64,000 bases of DNA from Epiperipatus broadwayi (taxonomy: Eukaryota > Onychophora > Udeonychophora > Euonychophora > Peripatidae). The position numbers were made by a program, and so were the translations under genes. The notes under the pieces were generated by a model. That model did not search any database. It was not told where the DNA came from and worked only from the letters and a program-made list of their open reading frames with translations. The stretch spans positions 7,283,274-7,347,273 of the forward strand of contig JAQFVV010000018.1 of NCBI GenBank assembly GCA_028023455.1, read 5' to 3'. This document shows positions 1-11,869 of this stretch, piece by piece; position 1 is the stretch's first letter, and every line of letters begins with the position of its first letter.

Positions 1-2150
1 GTGTTTTGATCATGGTAAGGGGCTAAATGTCAGGAATCTGGCTATCGGTTCCTGAAGTCCCCTGAAAATCTTCAATGGAGCTGCTGAATCTTTTCCAGAC
101 AAATCATGCTGCCAAAATCAAATAAAATGCTGTTTAAGTAATCAACTAAATGTGTGCCTATGTTTTTACCAACTCGGACATGTAACCTAAGGATCCAGCC
201 TGGAAGAAATGGGTAATATATTTCCATAATGAACCTTAAACTTTCTGGACAGTTCCAAACTTTACTTTACACTCCCTTTAAGAGCTCTTTTCATTCTATA
301 AATGTCATAATCTCTGTTTAATAATCTCTGTGTAAACATACTTTTATTTATGCTATTATATCATAATTCTCTCAACTTCTAGTCTTTAACTTTCTCTTTT
401 CTTACTTGGCGGTTCATTTATTATATTATATATATATATTTGTGTAATTTATTAATGTTGTTATTTTAATTATATGCCAATAATCTTTCGACTCGATAAA
501 CTCCTTTGTTCTATTTGCCTTACATAGAAAATATAATATTAAATGTGATAATAATTCTCACCCATTAGAACTAGATTTATACATTTCTATCAATCATCGA
601 GTCAAAAGAAATTATTAAACGTGTGTTATTTTTATAATTGGCTAATAATAAATTATTAGCTCCATTTCTAATCTATGCCACCGCTATTTTCTCATTCCAC
701 TAATGTTTATTTATTCAAATATAATCTTAAAATGTTTTTATTGCAAAAGGGATGATAAAGGAATCAAATATATTCTAATTCAAATTTCTGTTACTCGCTA
801 TTAAGATTCAGGAAGGGCATGATAATTGGGACATAATTAATATAATTTACAAATACTTTAAAATAGTTTTCGTTAAAAGCTTATTTGACTTTAATTAATT
901 TGATCAAGTCATCATGTAGAGCATTCTACATGGGTTTTATTTTTCAAACGATGACTGTCAAGTCATCATCAACAATGTTGCTGGCGTAGGGCTATTGTTC
1001 ATTTTGCATGCTTGTCAGTGTAATATCTCTGTTATTTCAAATAATCAAGGAAGAAAGCACCTCCTCCCCTGTTCATGTTATAATTGGAACACCAAGGGCT
1101 CGTAGTTATGACTCGGCCTGATTTTCCTTGTGTTCCACATCTCAAAAGGGCAGTAAGACTTGTGAAAGACAAGCCGCCATGAGACTTAAACTACTGACAA
1201 GCGATTATCTTTCATTTTCTAGCTCATAATTCGTCAGCACCATTACCTCTCTGTTCCAGTAAAGCCCACTCCGATGCTCGTAATTCATGATGGAAGTGAT
1301 TTCAATTAAAGTCAAACAAATTCTCAGTTATATTTAATTAAATAAGTTTTCCAATCAACATTAAAGTTATGCTCTAAAATACATATCTTGCTCTTCATGA
1401 ATGGATTTGCGAATGTGAAAATAAATATCACATTCTTTCGTATAAAATTAGAGTAATAATTTCCGTTACTAATGAATATCTTTATATGCCTTTATTTTCT
1501 TGTTCGGGGCAAAGACATAGACATTCAAATATTGTGTAATACTCATTGGCATATAATAAGGACTGCCACTCTTATTATTATTATTATTATAAATTCTGTT
1601 AAAGGCTAGAGGTGATTAATATAATCATTATTTAAAATTAATACAAAACAAATTATTATTATTAAATATTTTCTAAACACACTTGGTTTCTTCATTCTTA
1701 ATTCTTTTATAATTATTTTAATGTTAATGCTCACTGTCTGTGTTGGCAACCCGAACATATACATATGATTCGATTTAACATTATTTTTAGTCAGTTTATT
1801 ATCAGATATTAATGTCAGTTCAGGGGTCTCTGATCCTCACCAACCATTGAGCTAGTTTCTTGGCACATAGCACTGTGCCATCAATTTACACTAATCTGAG
1901 CTAGTGAGTTGGGTTTGAATTTAGTTTGATTCAGCTGAGTTTGGGTCCGACTTCGCAGTTTTTTTTGGTGGGTCATTCGACTGGTACAATATATATATAT
2001 ATATTAAATCAGTTTTAAATGATTTATAGTAAATAATTCATACTCTCACTTTAGTAACATGACAATAGTGGCATGTACTAAGTGAGAATGTGAATTATTT
2101 ATTGTAGCAATATTTAAAAATAGATGTATTTAATGTTACATATTATAAAA
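1..2150. other. Non-coding flank, no gene seen
   Basis: No supportable ORF or exon was found. Stretches 1-340 and 900-1310 are of higher complexity than their AT-rich surroundings but give no protein I recognise. A small perfect hairpin lies near 1861 (TGGCACA-6 nt-TGTGCCA). The last SOUL exon was looked for here on the minus strand and not found. Confidence 0.4.
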
Positions 2151-2420
2151 GGCTTGAACTCAGACTAACAAGCTATCTAGAGCTATCCAATCCATCTTAT
2201 ACAACTGATACACATGACCACATAATATATATGAAAATGATAAATGATCTCTAATAAATGTATTTTCTGCTGAACTAGCACTCATCAGTCAGTCCAGATC
2301 ATATCTCCCACATATATATATATATATAGAATCAGTGCTCAGTTTATATTAAGATAGCTAATCTCCAAATTTTAATGGACAAGCTTTAATCTTCTTCACT
2401 CTCCACCTCTTCAGGCATCC
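2150..2420. repeat. Partial copy of the foldback repeat at 16339-16805
   Basis: The stretch beginning at GAACTCAGACTAACAAGC, through the ATACACATGACCACATAAT block and CTGAACTAGCACTCATCAGT to the CTTCAGGCATCC end, aligns collinearly with about 16350-16610. Only one arm plus the centre is present. Confidence 0.6.
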
Positions 2421-2494
2421 CTCATACATAGGACTTTAAAATATCCAATTTAATTATACATTACATTAAGTTTAATATACACAATTATATATAT

Positions 2495-4679
2495 TATAAT
2501 AGTAACTTATAGTTATTATTATTTGTCTAATGTGTTTTATCTCTTATAAAATTATTTATAAATATAAAATTTATTTGACTATTTTATTATGTATACATAT
2601 ATAAACTATTTATATATACATGTGAGTTTTAAATAATACATACCTTAAGCTTTTGAGTAAAATGTCAGATTTGGAATTGAAATGAATGATTTTATATATA
2701 CGTGAACTTTAAACAATATATATATTAATGCCAAGTTTTTTGAGTAAAATGCCAGATTTGAGGTAGAATAATAAATAATTTTATATATATTTTATTATTA
2801 AATCTTAATGTCTATTGAACAATTAATATTTGAATAAAGCATGAACTTGTAACAATACACAAGCAGATTTATTCGTTCTCTTGTTATTAAGGAGAAGAAA
2901 AAAAAAATCATTTCTCTTTAAATAATTTTTTCTTTTATCAATACTACTGTTCAACGATTGGAATTTAAATATTAACTTTTCCAAATTAAGATAATCTGTG
3001 GATTAAAAGTCTGCAAGGAAAATATTTTAATTTTCTATTAAATCTTAAAGGTATATCAATATAAAAGAAAAGAACATCTGTTTAAGTTTTTTGGAAACTA
3101 CATTGTTTTAACACTTCCGTTATTCTTCATATATATATAAATTTATGATAATTATATATATATATAGGATAAAACAATGTGCTTTGAGTAGTATAACTAT
3201 TATATTGTAAAAGGTTTCGAAACCAACTTTGCATGCTATTTTAAAATATTTTGAAATATTAGATATATAGAACGTCTAATGATAATAGAAAAATGGAGAT
3301 TAAGAACATCATCATTCGAAGAATATTTACTATATATTATATCAATCAAGTCATTGGATATTATTAACAGTTTATCAATGAAGAATAAATAAATCATCAT
3401 TATTCCAATGGATTAATATACTTCGTAAAAGATCTTCATTAGGATTATGAATGATAAACTTCAATATCTACTTTCAACTCTGGAAAATATATTATAATAA
3501 GGCTTATATTATTTTAATATGTTTATTATTATTGTTAATATTATTATCTTTATTTCAAATTTGGCATCACATCATTATTTCTTAATAGGAAAATTATATT
3601 TAATATTAAATATAATTAATTGAAAGCTTGACATAATTCATCAAATTAGATGAAGGATATAAAGAATAGTTATTATTTAATAGATATTTTAAACAAGATT
3701 ATATTGTATTTACTACATAATATTGTAACATTTAATGTATTTTATTTATCAAAAATACATATAATATATAAGTTATACAATTGTAAATAGTACTTATATA
3801 GTAGTAATTATGAAACATATAAATAAGAACGGTAAATAAATTAATAAGTTACATAAATTATTAATTTTTGAATCCAGATATTGTTTTTATATATCTGTTA
3901 ATTTAAACTATTTTCTTTAATTTTTGAAAGTTTATTATAGAATTAAATTTATCATAGGGTATTAAATAAGAATATTATTTATTAATATTTTTAAAATGGT
4001 AAAATTCATCCGTATTTATTTATTAATATTTTATTATCTATTATATTATATTTTTTATTGTTTATTAAATATTGATTTATTAACTTGATCTCTTTGTCTA
4101 ATCATTATTAAATTATATTATATATGTGCTAGTATTATAAATATCATATGAATATCAATTGTTAGTTAATGCTTATATAAAGGCATATTAAATAATAACT
4201 TGTTTTGAAATTATCCCTGAAAAGAGCTAATTGCAAATTCTCCACGAGTTTGAATATTGTGGCATAATGGTGACTGAAAGAGGGATGAGAGATGGATGAA
4301 CTAGTCTAAATTATATTAAAACTTATTTTAAAATTATTGAGCTAGCATAATAAAGATAGATATAATCATGGACTTAGTATTTCATTGATTCATTTCTAGC
4401 ATTCTACCTGAAGACCCAAAGTCTGATTGTAGTGAAATGCATATCCTCTTTTTAGGGAATTTAGTCATCCCATTATATTTAACAAGACCAACTTAGACTT
4501 TAAATATAATCCATTCTGTTATATTTGGCGAACCTAACTGTGAAGCATTAAGTTAATGATTTCCAAACATTAAATATAATCAATCATGTTATATTTGACA
4601 CATCAACTGGGATGATTAAATGCCGTTCTGTCATATTTGGTGCTCAACTAAGGCTATCAAATAGGCTGTCTCATTATAT
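2495..4679 (+). repeat. Element 1, 5' LTR
   Basis: It matches 8461-10719 over its whole length with scattered substitutions and a few indels. For example, about 30 bp near 3755 is missing in the right copy, and an AT-rich insertion at about 9455-9560 is missing here. A TATA-like TATATAAAGGC lies at about 4174. The last ~210 bases carry the repeated LTR-end/PBS-like modules described separately. Confidence 0.85.
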
Positions 4680-4940
4680 TTGGCACCCAACATGGGGCAT
4701 TGAACATTAAAGTTCACCACAGGTATAAACCGATGTTCCAATATATTTGGCAACCCAAACATTTGGGGCTTTGATTAACTAAATTTCATACCCTGTAGAC
4801 TACTTATATATATTTGGTGCTCAACATTTTAGGCTTTGAACATTTAAGTTCATCATTGGTATAAATTATATACTATTACATATTTAGTATATTAACTGGG
4901 GCTTTGAATCAATGATTCTATATTATTACATATAGTGAAA
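4465..4940 (+). repeat. Tandem array of LTR-end/PBS-like modules in element 1
   Basis: About eight to nine degenerate units start near 4471, 4516, 4588, 4628, 4672, 4740, 4805, 4876 and 4924. Spacings are about 40-48 or 65-72 bases. The consensus is CTGTTATA (the LTR terminus), then TTTGGYRCYCAAC (PBS-like), then a GGGC box in several units. The best unit, at 4672, contains the PBS. Units before it are inside the LTR; later ones are in the leader. Confidence 0.7.
4681..4698 (+). promoter_or_regulatory. Primer-binding site of element 1, tRNA-Lys(CUU)-like
   Basis: TGGCACCCAACATGGGGC starts within two bases of the LTR end. It matches the complement of the conserved animal tRNA-Lys(CUU) 3' end (TGGCGCCCAACGTGGGGC) at 16 of 18 positions. 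Both mismatches are G to A in a former CpG. Confidence 0.75.
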
Positions 4941-5291
4941 AAGTCATGGATAGATTAATTGATTATTCTTAGTAACAAGTATGTTGTTATGAAGATTCAT
5001 ATGGTGTTTATAATTACAAGATTAATATAAATAAAAAAATGATAATATATATAATATGATTTAGAGAGATCAATATTTAAATAACTAATTATTAAATTAT
5101 GTTTTAAACAAGAGTTGAGTGGGATAAAATTTTTCTATAGACATAGATGTTTAAAAATATACACATATATCATTAGAACATCATAAGTATATATAAATAG
5201 CATGGAGTTGTAGAGAACTTTACGATATAATATTTTGGTTATAAAAATATATATACACTTGAGTAATATTTGAATTAAGTTAAAATTTGTT

Positions 5292-5840
5292 ATGCTTCAA
5301 AGTGGGAAAATGTTTTCAAACAAAGATATTGAATGCTCCAGTCAAATGCAAGATGATTTGCAAAGTGAACTAAGTGATGATAGTAGTATTATAGAACAAT
5401 CATAATTAGTACAAGCATCAGGGGGTTCTACAACCATAGTTGAATACCCTCAACAAACACAGAGTTTAGATCAAGTAGTATCTCGAACACAAAATATAGT
5501 TGATGAAGATTTAAATCAATTATCTAAAATTGAGATTAACCAATCACTTAATGTTGGTTCAACAAAGGTTATAGATAATAATACAATTATGATGGAAATG
5601 TTTCAAATATTTATGACTAAAATGGACAGTAATAATCAAAAATTACTTGATGATATTAATAAAAAATTAGAGGATAATAATAAAAAATTAGATGATAATA
5701 TTGATAGTTTAAGTCAAAAATTAAGTGATAATAATAAAAAATTAGATAATTTTAGAAATGAAATCAAAAGTGATCTGTATGATAATAAAAGGGAAGATAA
5801 AAAAAATTACAATAGGAGATGGAAAAGAATTTTTACCTAG
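5292..5840 (+). pseudogene. Gag-like coiled-coil ORF of element 1 (one in-frame stop)
   Basis: The frame runs from ATG at 5292 to TAG at 5838 and is broken by one TAA at 5403-5405. The C-terminal part from 5589 is a highly charged heptad-like repeat (KKLEDNNKKLDDNIDSLSQK), predicted coiled coil. The same plan, an acidic Ser/Gln/Asp-rich N-terminus followed by an Asn/Lys/Leu repeat coiled coil, occurs in the first gag ORF of element 2 at 47096, suggesting a shared gag N-terminal module. No capsid or zinc-knuckle region follows. Confidence 0.5.
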
Positions 5841-5951
5841 TAAACCTTATCATTGGCATGATTGGTATATTGTTTGTACTCAAAATTGTTTGTATATTTG
5901 GAGTAAATATGTAGTTTTAAGGTTATATAAAGAAAGTAATGCATAGATTGA

Positions 5952-7163
5952 AATTATTTTGGATGGAAAATCTACTACTATACTAATGGTGATTTTTGTG
6001 AGAATGCTGATAAGGAATTATATTTAAAGGAATTACAGAATGCATGTAATCAAGTTAAACCTGGTACTCTTAGACAACCTATTTTATTTTCATCTAATTT
6101 AACATGTTTTGCTATTGGAAATTGTTTTTTTATGTATGAAATAGATGATAGAATTACTATTCATAATGCAGATAATCAAAAACAAGCTATTACAATACAA
6201 AAAGATTTAAATGGTTTTATTTTAAAGTCCAATAGAGGTAATAAACATTCTTTTAATGCTGAAACTTTACTTGACACGGAGTTTTCTACTGGTTGGATAT
6301 CTCAAATTCCTAATGATGGAATAGAAAAATATCCTATTAATTTTATTTTAGAGGAGACAATACCAACTCCACAAATAAATTCCATTAAAACAATCATGAA
6401 TGATACAATGCATATTAGGGTGAACAATCAACAACAAGAACTTCAAACTTCTTTTGAATGCAATGATGATATCCAGAGTGAATCATTATTAGTTCAGTTG
6501 ATTACCACAGAAAAAAATTATCAAAACCACTTTGATATTATACAACAGAGTAAAGATATAAAGAATCAGCACAACATCTTTGGAATGGTTAATTTAAATC
6601 CATTAAATTCAAAAGAAAAGAAAAGTGTGGAAAAGAATGAAACAAAGAATTTCCAAAACACACAAGTCATGGAGATGCAACAAACAGAGATAAAGTATAT
6701 AACTCAAGATGATAAAAAAATAGAAAATGAAGTAGTGAATGATTTGGAAATTGTTGTTAAAGATCTTGATAAGATAAATGAGTCTAACCCAAAATCTATG
6801 TTTTCACATCAGGTATTGTTTGAGATAAAGGATAATTTTCTCAAAACTAATATAGATACCTATGATAATAGTAAAGAACAGAGTCTTAGTCGGAATCATT
6901 TAAAATTTATTAAAAAAGATCCACAACAAATAATTATCTTTAATAATAGATTAAATTTTCAGTATTATATAATGAATAAAACTGAAAATTATTTTATTAA
7001 TATTGGTTTAGAAGAATTAAATTTAAATACTTGTAGAGTTAATAAAAAGAATGAATTATTAACTTCTCAAATGAATATTTTAGAAATTCGAAAAGATCAT
7101 ACATTCCATAAGTTATGTAATACTTATGAAGGTCCATTTACATTCATTAAACACATGAATTAG
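5952..7163 (+). CDS. Unrecognised ORF inside element 1 (about 403 open codons)
   Basis: The frame is open from 5952 to the stop at 7161-7163; the first ATG is at 6132 (343 residues from there). The first third looks globular, with several cysteines and hydrophobic strands. The middle (about 6370-6800) is Gln/Asn/Lys-rich and low in complexity. The last ~25 residues end in TYEGPFTFIKH, which resembles the GPY/F motif of a gypsy integrase tail and recurs better preserved at 7780. I do not recognise the N-terminal domain. It occupies the place where pol should be. A captured host sequence or a structural protein is possible but nothing shows it. An intact ORF this long in such AT-rich DNA suggests coding constraint until recently. 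Confidence 0.5.
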   Translation, partial: NYFGWKIYYYTNGDFCENADKELYLKELQNACNQVKPGTLRQPILFSSNLTCFAIGNCFFMYEIDDRITIHNADNQKQAITIQKDLNGFILKSNRGNKHSFNAETLLDTEFSTGWISQIPNDGIEKYPINFILEETIPTPQINSIKTIMNDTMHIRVNNQQQELQTSFECNDDIQSESLLVQLITTEKNYQNHFDIIQQSKDIKNQHNIFGMVNLNPLNSKEKKSVEKNETKNFQNTQVMEMQQTEIKYITQDDKKIENEVVNDLEIVVKDLDKINESNPKSMFSHQVLFEIKDNFLKTNIDTYDNSKEQSLSRNHLKFIKKDPQQIIIFNNRLNFQYYIMNKTENYFINIGLEELNLNTCRVNKKNELLTSQMNILEIRKDHTFHKLCNTYEGPFTFIKHMN

Positions 7164-7624
7164 AGTGCTTAATGAAGATAAGCACTATTATGGAAGGACT
7201 TTTAAGGATTGTGACCATTTAAAAATAAAAACAGACAATGAGTAATGATTGAACCCATTATAGTTTGTTAAAAAATGTATATATAGAAATTTTGATGACA
7301 TAAACATTGATGAAGAAACTAGATGTAGAAAAATTAAATTAAACATGTATACACTTGTTTAATGAAATTTAATCTTTGGTTACTTGATCTAGAATAGGAA
7401 GTACACCAAATGGTTAATATTATAAGGTAATAAAATGCTAACATAATTTATAAATCTATAAAGTATAAATATACAATTATAGATGTATATGTATATAAGA
7501 GTGTATAGGAAGAATACTTAATACTCTTAAAGAAATATTCTCACATATCCTATTACACTTTCATCAAATTATACTTATATTATTTAAAAAAAATATAAAC
7601 CTATAATTTATAAACCCAAAATAG

Positions 7625-7891
7625 ATGGAGAAAATGACATTTTACAAGCTCAAAAACAACTTGTTAAAATGGCAGGTAATAGAAGTCGGAAAAAAATGTA
7701 TTTATGAATTTAAAATTGGAGATAGAGTATTGATAAAGACTTTCCATCCCAGTAAACCATTAAAGAATAAATATCACAAATTCTACAACACATATGAAGG
7801 ACCTTATACTATCATTAAAAAGGCAGGTCCAAATGCATTTTGGATTAACCAAGAAGGAGAGATTTGTGGTACATATAATTCTGAATTTTAA
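7625..7891 (+). pseudogene. Integrase C-terminal GPY/F fragment of element 1
   Basis: The reading frame contains FKIGDRVLIKTFHPSKPL, then YHKFYNTYEGPYTIIKKAG and NAFWINQ...GTYNSEF. This is the GPY/F chromatin/DNA-binding tail of Ty3/gypsy integrases. It aligns with the tail at 52400-52546 of element 2 (YLYEGPYEIVKQVGENAF, GTYNARS). The zinc-binding and catalytic parts of integrase are absent, so it is a remnant left after a large pol deletion. Confidence 0.75.
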
Positions 7892-8445
7892 AACCTTAGT
7901 TTGGCTGTTTATAATGTTATATAAAGAAATAATGTGAATATCAAGATAAGTATTGGGCAGTGTAAACCATACAGTTGTATAAAAAATAATAATAATAGTG
8001 ATCAATGTAAAGAGAAATATATTAAGAACATTAGCTTTGATGAGGGTATTCTTTAATGCCTTGAAATAAGTAAAAACAATAGAGTCAATTCATATTAATA
8101 AATGGATACTCTAGTATTTATTTAGTCCTTTTCAAATCCATAAGTCTTAAAGAAGCAGGAATAAGGCTAGTAAATATATTTGTGTTGTCCAAGAAGGAAA
8201 CACATTATTTTATATATACTTTTTATTTTTTTTTATAAAAAAAAATATTAACCATCAAAGTCCTTAATTTTATTATTGATCATTATCAAAAGTATAATAT
8301 AGCCCAAGTATTAGGAAGATATAACAGTTAAAAAATATTCAACCCCCTTCATAAAATCCAAGTATAAATGTAATTAAACTATAAGAACATACTAAAATAG
8401 GTGTAAGTGTTTAAAATTTTAACTTAAATTAAAATTTTAATTTCC
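7892..8445 (+). other. Element 1 downstream leader, no gene
   Basis: AT-rich untranslated sequence between the integrase tail and the polypurine tract; nothing else recognised. Confidence 0.5.
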
Positions 8446-8460
8446 GAAGGGAAGGGGAAA
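8446..8460 (+). promoter_or_regulatory. Polypurine tract of element 1
   Basis: GAAGGGAAGGGGAAA is a pure-purine run immediately before the 3' LTR, the expected plus-strand primer site. Confidence 0.85.
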
Positions 8461-9579
8461 TATAATAGTAACTTATAGTTATTATTATTTGTCTAATGTA
8501 TTTTATCTCTTATGAAATTATTTATAAATATAAAATTTATTTGACTATTTTATTATGTATACATATATAAACTATTTATATATACATGTAAGTTTTAAAT
8601 AATATATACCTTAAGCTTTTGAGTAAAATGCCAGATTTGGAATTGAAATGAATGATTTTATATATACGTGAACTTTAAACAATATATATATATATTAATG
8701 TCAAGTTTTTTGAGTAAAATGCCAGATTTGAAGTTGAGTAATAAATAATTTTATATATATTTTATTATTAAATCTTAATGTCTATTGAACAATTAATATT
8801 TGAATAAATCATGAACTTGTAACAACACACGAGCAGATTTATTCGTTCTCTTGTTATTAAGGAGAAAAAAAGAAAATCATTTCTCTTTAAATAATTTTTT
8901 CTTTTATCAATACTACTGTTCAATGATTGGAATTTAAATATTAACTTTTCCAAATTAAAATAATCTGTGGATTAAAAGTCTGCAAGGAAAATATTTTAAT
9001 TTTCTATTAAATCTTAAAAGAATATCAATATAAAAGAAAAGAACATCTGTTTAAGTTTTTTGGAAACTACATTGTTTTAACACTTCCGTTATTCTTCAGA
9101 TATATATAAATTTATGATAATTATATATATAGGATAAAACAATGTGCTTTGAGTAGTATAACTATCATATCGTAAAAGGTTTTGAAACCAACTTTGCATG
9201 CTATTTTAAAATATTTTGAAATATTAGATATATAGAACGTCTAATGATAATAGAAAAATGGAGATTAAGAACATCATCATTCGAAGAATATTTACTATAT
9301 ATTATATCAATCAAGTCATTGGATATTATTAACAGTTTATCAATGAAGGATAAATAAATCATCATTATTTCAATGGATTAATATACTTCGTAAAAGATCT
9401 TCATTAGGATTATGAACTAAAAACTTCAATATCTACTTTCAACTCTGGAAAATAAGTTTTCTTTATTTTATATATATATATATTATAATGCTTATATTAT
9501 TTTAATATGTATAAGCATTATTATAATATATATATATATTATATATATATTATAATAATGCTTATATTATTTTAATATG

Positions 9580-9614
<35 letters not shown>

Positions 9615-10714
9615 CTTTATTTCAAATTTGGCATCACATCATTATATCTTAATAGGAAAATTATATTTAATATTAAATATAATTAATTGAAAGCTTGACA
9701 TAATTCATCAAATTAGATGAAGGATATAAAGAATAGTTATTATTTAATAGATATTTTAAACAAGATTATATTGTATTTACTACATAATATTGTAAACGTT
9801 TAATGTATTTTATTGATCAAAAATAAATAGTACTTATATATTAGTAATTATGAAATATATAAATAAAAACAGTAAATAAATTAATAAGTTACATAAATTA
9901 TTAATTTTTGAATCCAGATATTGTTTTTATATATCTGTTAATTTGAACTATTTTCTTTAATTTTTGAAAGTTTATTATAGAATTGAATTTTATCATAGGG
10001 TATTAAATAAGAATATTATTTATTAATATTTTTAAAATGGTAAAATTCATCGTAATTATTTATTAATATTTTATTATCTATTATATTATATTTTTTATTG
10101 CTTATTAAATATTGATTTATTAACTTGATCTCTTTGTTTAATCATTATTAAATTATATTATATATGTGCTAGTATTATAAATATCATATGAATATCAATT
10201 GTTAGTTAATGCTTATATAAAGGCATATTTAATAATAACTTGTTTTGAAATTATCCCTGAAAAGAGCTAATTGCAAATTCTCCATGAGTTTGAATATCAT
10301 GGCATAATGATGACTGAAAGAGGGATGAGAGATGGATGAACTAGTCCAAATTATATTAAAACTTATTTTAAAATTATTGAGCTAGCATAATAAAGATAGA
10401 TATAATCATGGACTTAGTATTTCATCGATTCATTTCTAGCATTCTACCTGAAGACCCAAAGTCTGATTGTAGTGAAATGCATATCCTCTTTCTAGGAAAT
10501 TTAGTCATCCCGTTATATTTAACAAGACCAACTTAGACTTTAAATATAATCCATTCTGTTATATTTGGCAAACCTAACTGCGAAGCATTAAGTTAATGAT
10601 TTCCAAACATTAAATATAATCAATCATGTTATATTTGACGCATCAACTGGGATGATTAAATGCTGTTCTGTTATATTTGGTGCCTCAACTAAGGCTATCA
10701 AATAGGCCATCCTG

Positions 10715-10719
<5 letters not shown>
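8461..10719 (+). repeat. Element 1, 3' LTR
   Basis: This is the direct copy of the 5' LTR, beginning right after a polypurine tract and ending at CTGTTATA beside a 43 bp (AT)n tract. It carries the same TATA-like motif near 10213 and three LTR-end/PBS-like modules near 10556, 10627 and 10670. Divergence from the left copy is a few percent by eye, so this insertion is older than element 2. Confidence 0.85.

Positions 10720-10762
<43 letters not shown>
10720..10762. repeat. (AT)n microsatellite flanking element 1
   Basis: Uninterrupted TA dinucleotide run directly abutting the 3' LTR end; a likely remnant of the insertion target. Confidence 0.9.
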
Positions 10763-10766
<4 letters not shown>

Positions 10767-11056
10767 CGTTGTGAAAGACTTTATATTAAAAAAATTGAAG
10801 TTATTTATTAGTTTAATAGTATTATTATTCAGAATATTCTAATAAATATATACTGATTAGAATATAAATACATTAGCCAATATATCTATTTATTTATCCA
10901 TCTATTTACTTATAATTTATTGAAATATCATTAATTTGTCTCTTATCTTCCTAGTAATTTCGTTTATCTATACATTTACTAATCTATATTTTACTTACAT
11001 CTGTATTAATGAATTAACTAATCATCTGTCTGTCTGTATACCTATCTATTTTTTTA

Positions 11057-11605
<549 letters not shown>

Positions 11606-11702
11606 TTTTTTTTTAGAAAAGATATTGTTTTGTTTATTACCAAATTCAAATAGGATTTATCTAAGTATTTTAATTTCTTTATTTATTCTTGCATACACAT
11701 AC

Positions 11703-11819
11703 CGAACTCGAGGATTTGGGCTTAGGAGGATCAGCTTGATATTCATCAGGAACAACTGAGCATGTCTCATAATCATGATTGCATGATGTATCAGCACTAT
11801 TAACTTCTGTCAATTCCAT
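11703..11819 (-). CDS. SOUL/HEBP-type heme-binding protein, internal exon
   Basis: This 117 bp exon (39 codons) on the minus strand has acceptor AATCTTGTTTATAG (AG at 11821-11820) and donor TCG|GTATGTG. It is phase 0 at both ends. It reads MELTEVNSADTSCNHDYETC, then SVVPDEYQADPPKPKSSSS. The PDEYQADPPKP block is typical of SOUL proteins (FFIP.E.Q..PPKP.), which follow the TAPV strand with this proline-rich loop. A further exon with the C-terminal Y-V-R-S-F-G-G strand is expected downstream but was not found in 1-11702, so it is probably outside the window. The exon sits between a (TATC)n microsatellite and a MITE cluster. Confidence 0.8.
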
Positions 11820-11869
11820 CTATAAACAAGATTTAAATGTTTTTTGATTATATATTAAACCAGTATATA

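Larger units (their letters stand above)
2495..10719 (+). mobile_element. LTR element 1: non-autonomous Ty3/gypsy-like retrotransposon
   Basis: Two long direct repeats (2495-4679 and 8461-10719) flank a 3.8 kb internal region. A PBS-like site lies directly after the left LTR and a polypurine tract directly before the right LTR. This sets plus-strand orientation. The internal region has a gag-like coiled-coil ORF, an unrecognised ORF and an integrase GPY/F tail. It has no reverse transcriptase, protease, RNase H or integrase core, so the element would need proteins supplied in trans. LTR termini are TATAATAG...CTGTTATA, an imperfect inverted repeat rather than the usual TG...CA. Both flanks are AT repeats, so a target-site duplication cannot be read. 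Confidence 0.8.

Noticed and set aside
5952-7163. Reading the unknown element 1 ORF as an envelope-type protein
   Set aside because: A few cysteines and one N-L-T sequon are not enough; it lies before, not after, the integrase tail, and no signal peptide or membrane segment is clear.
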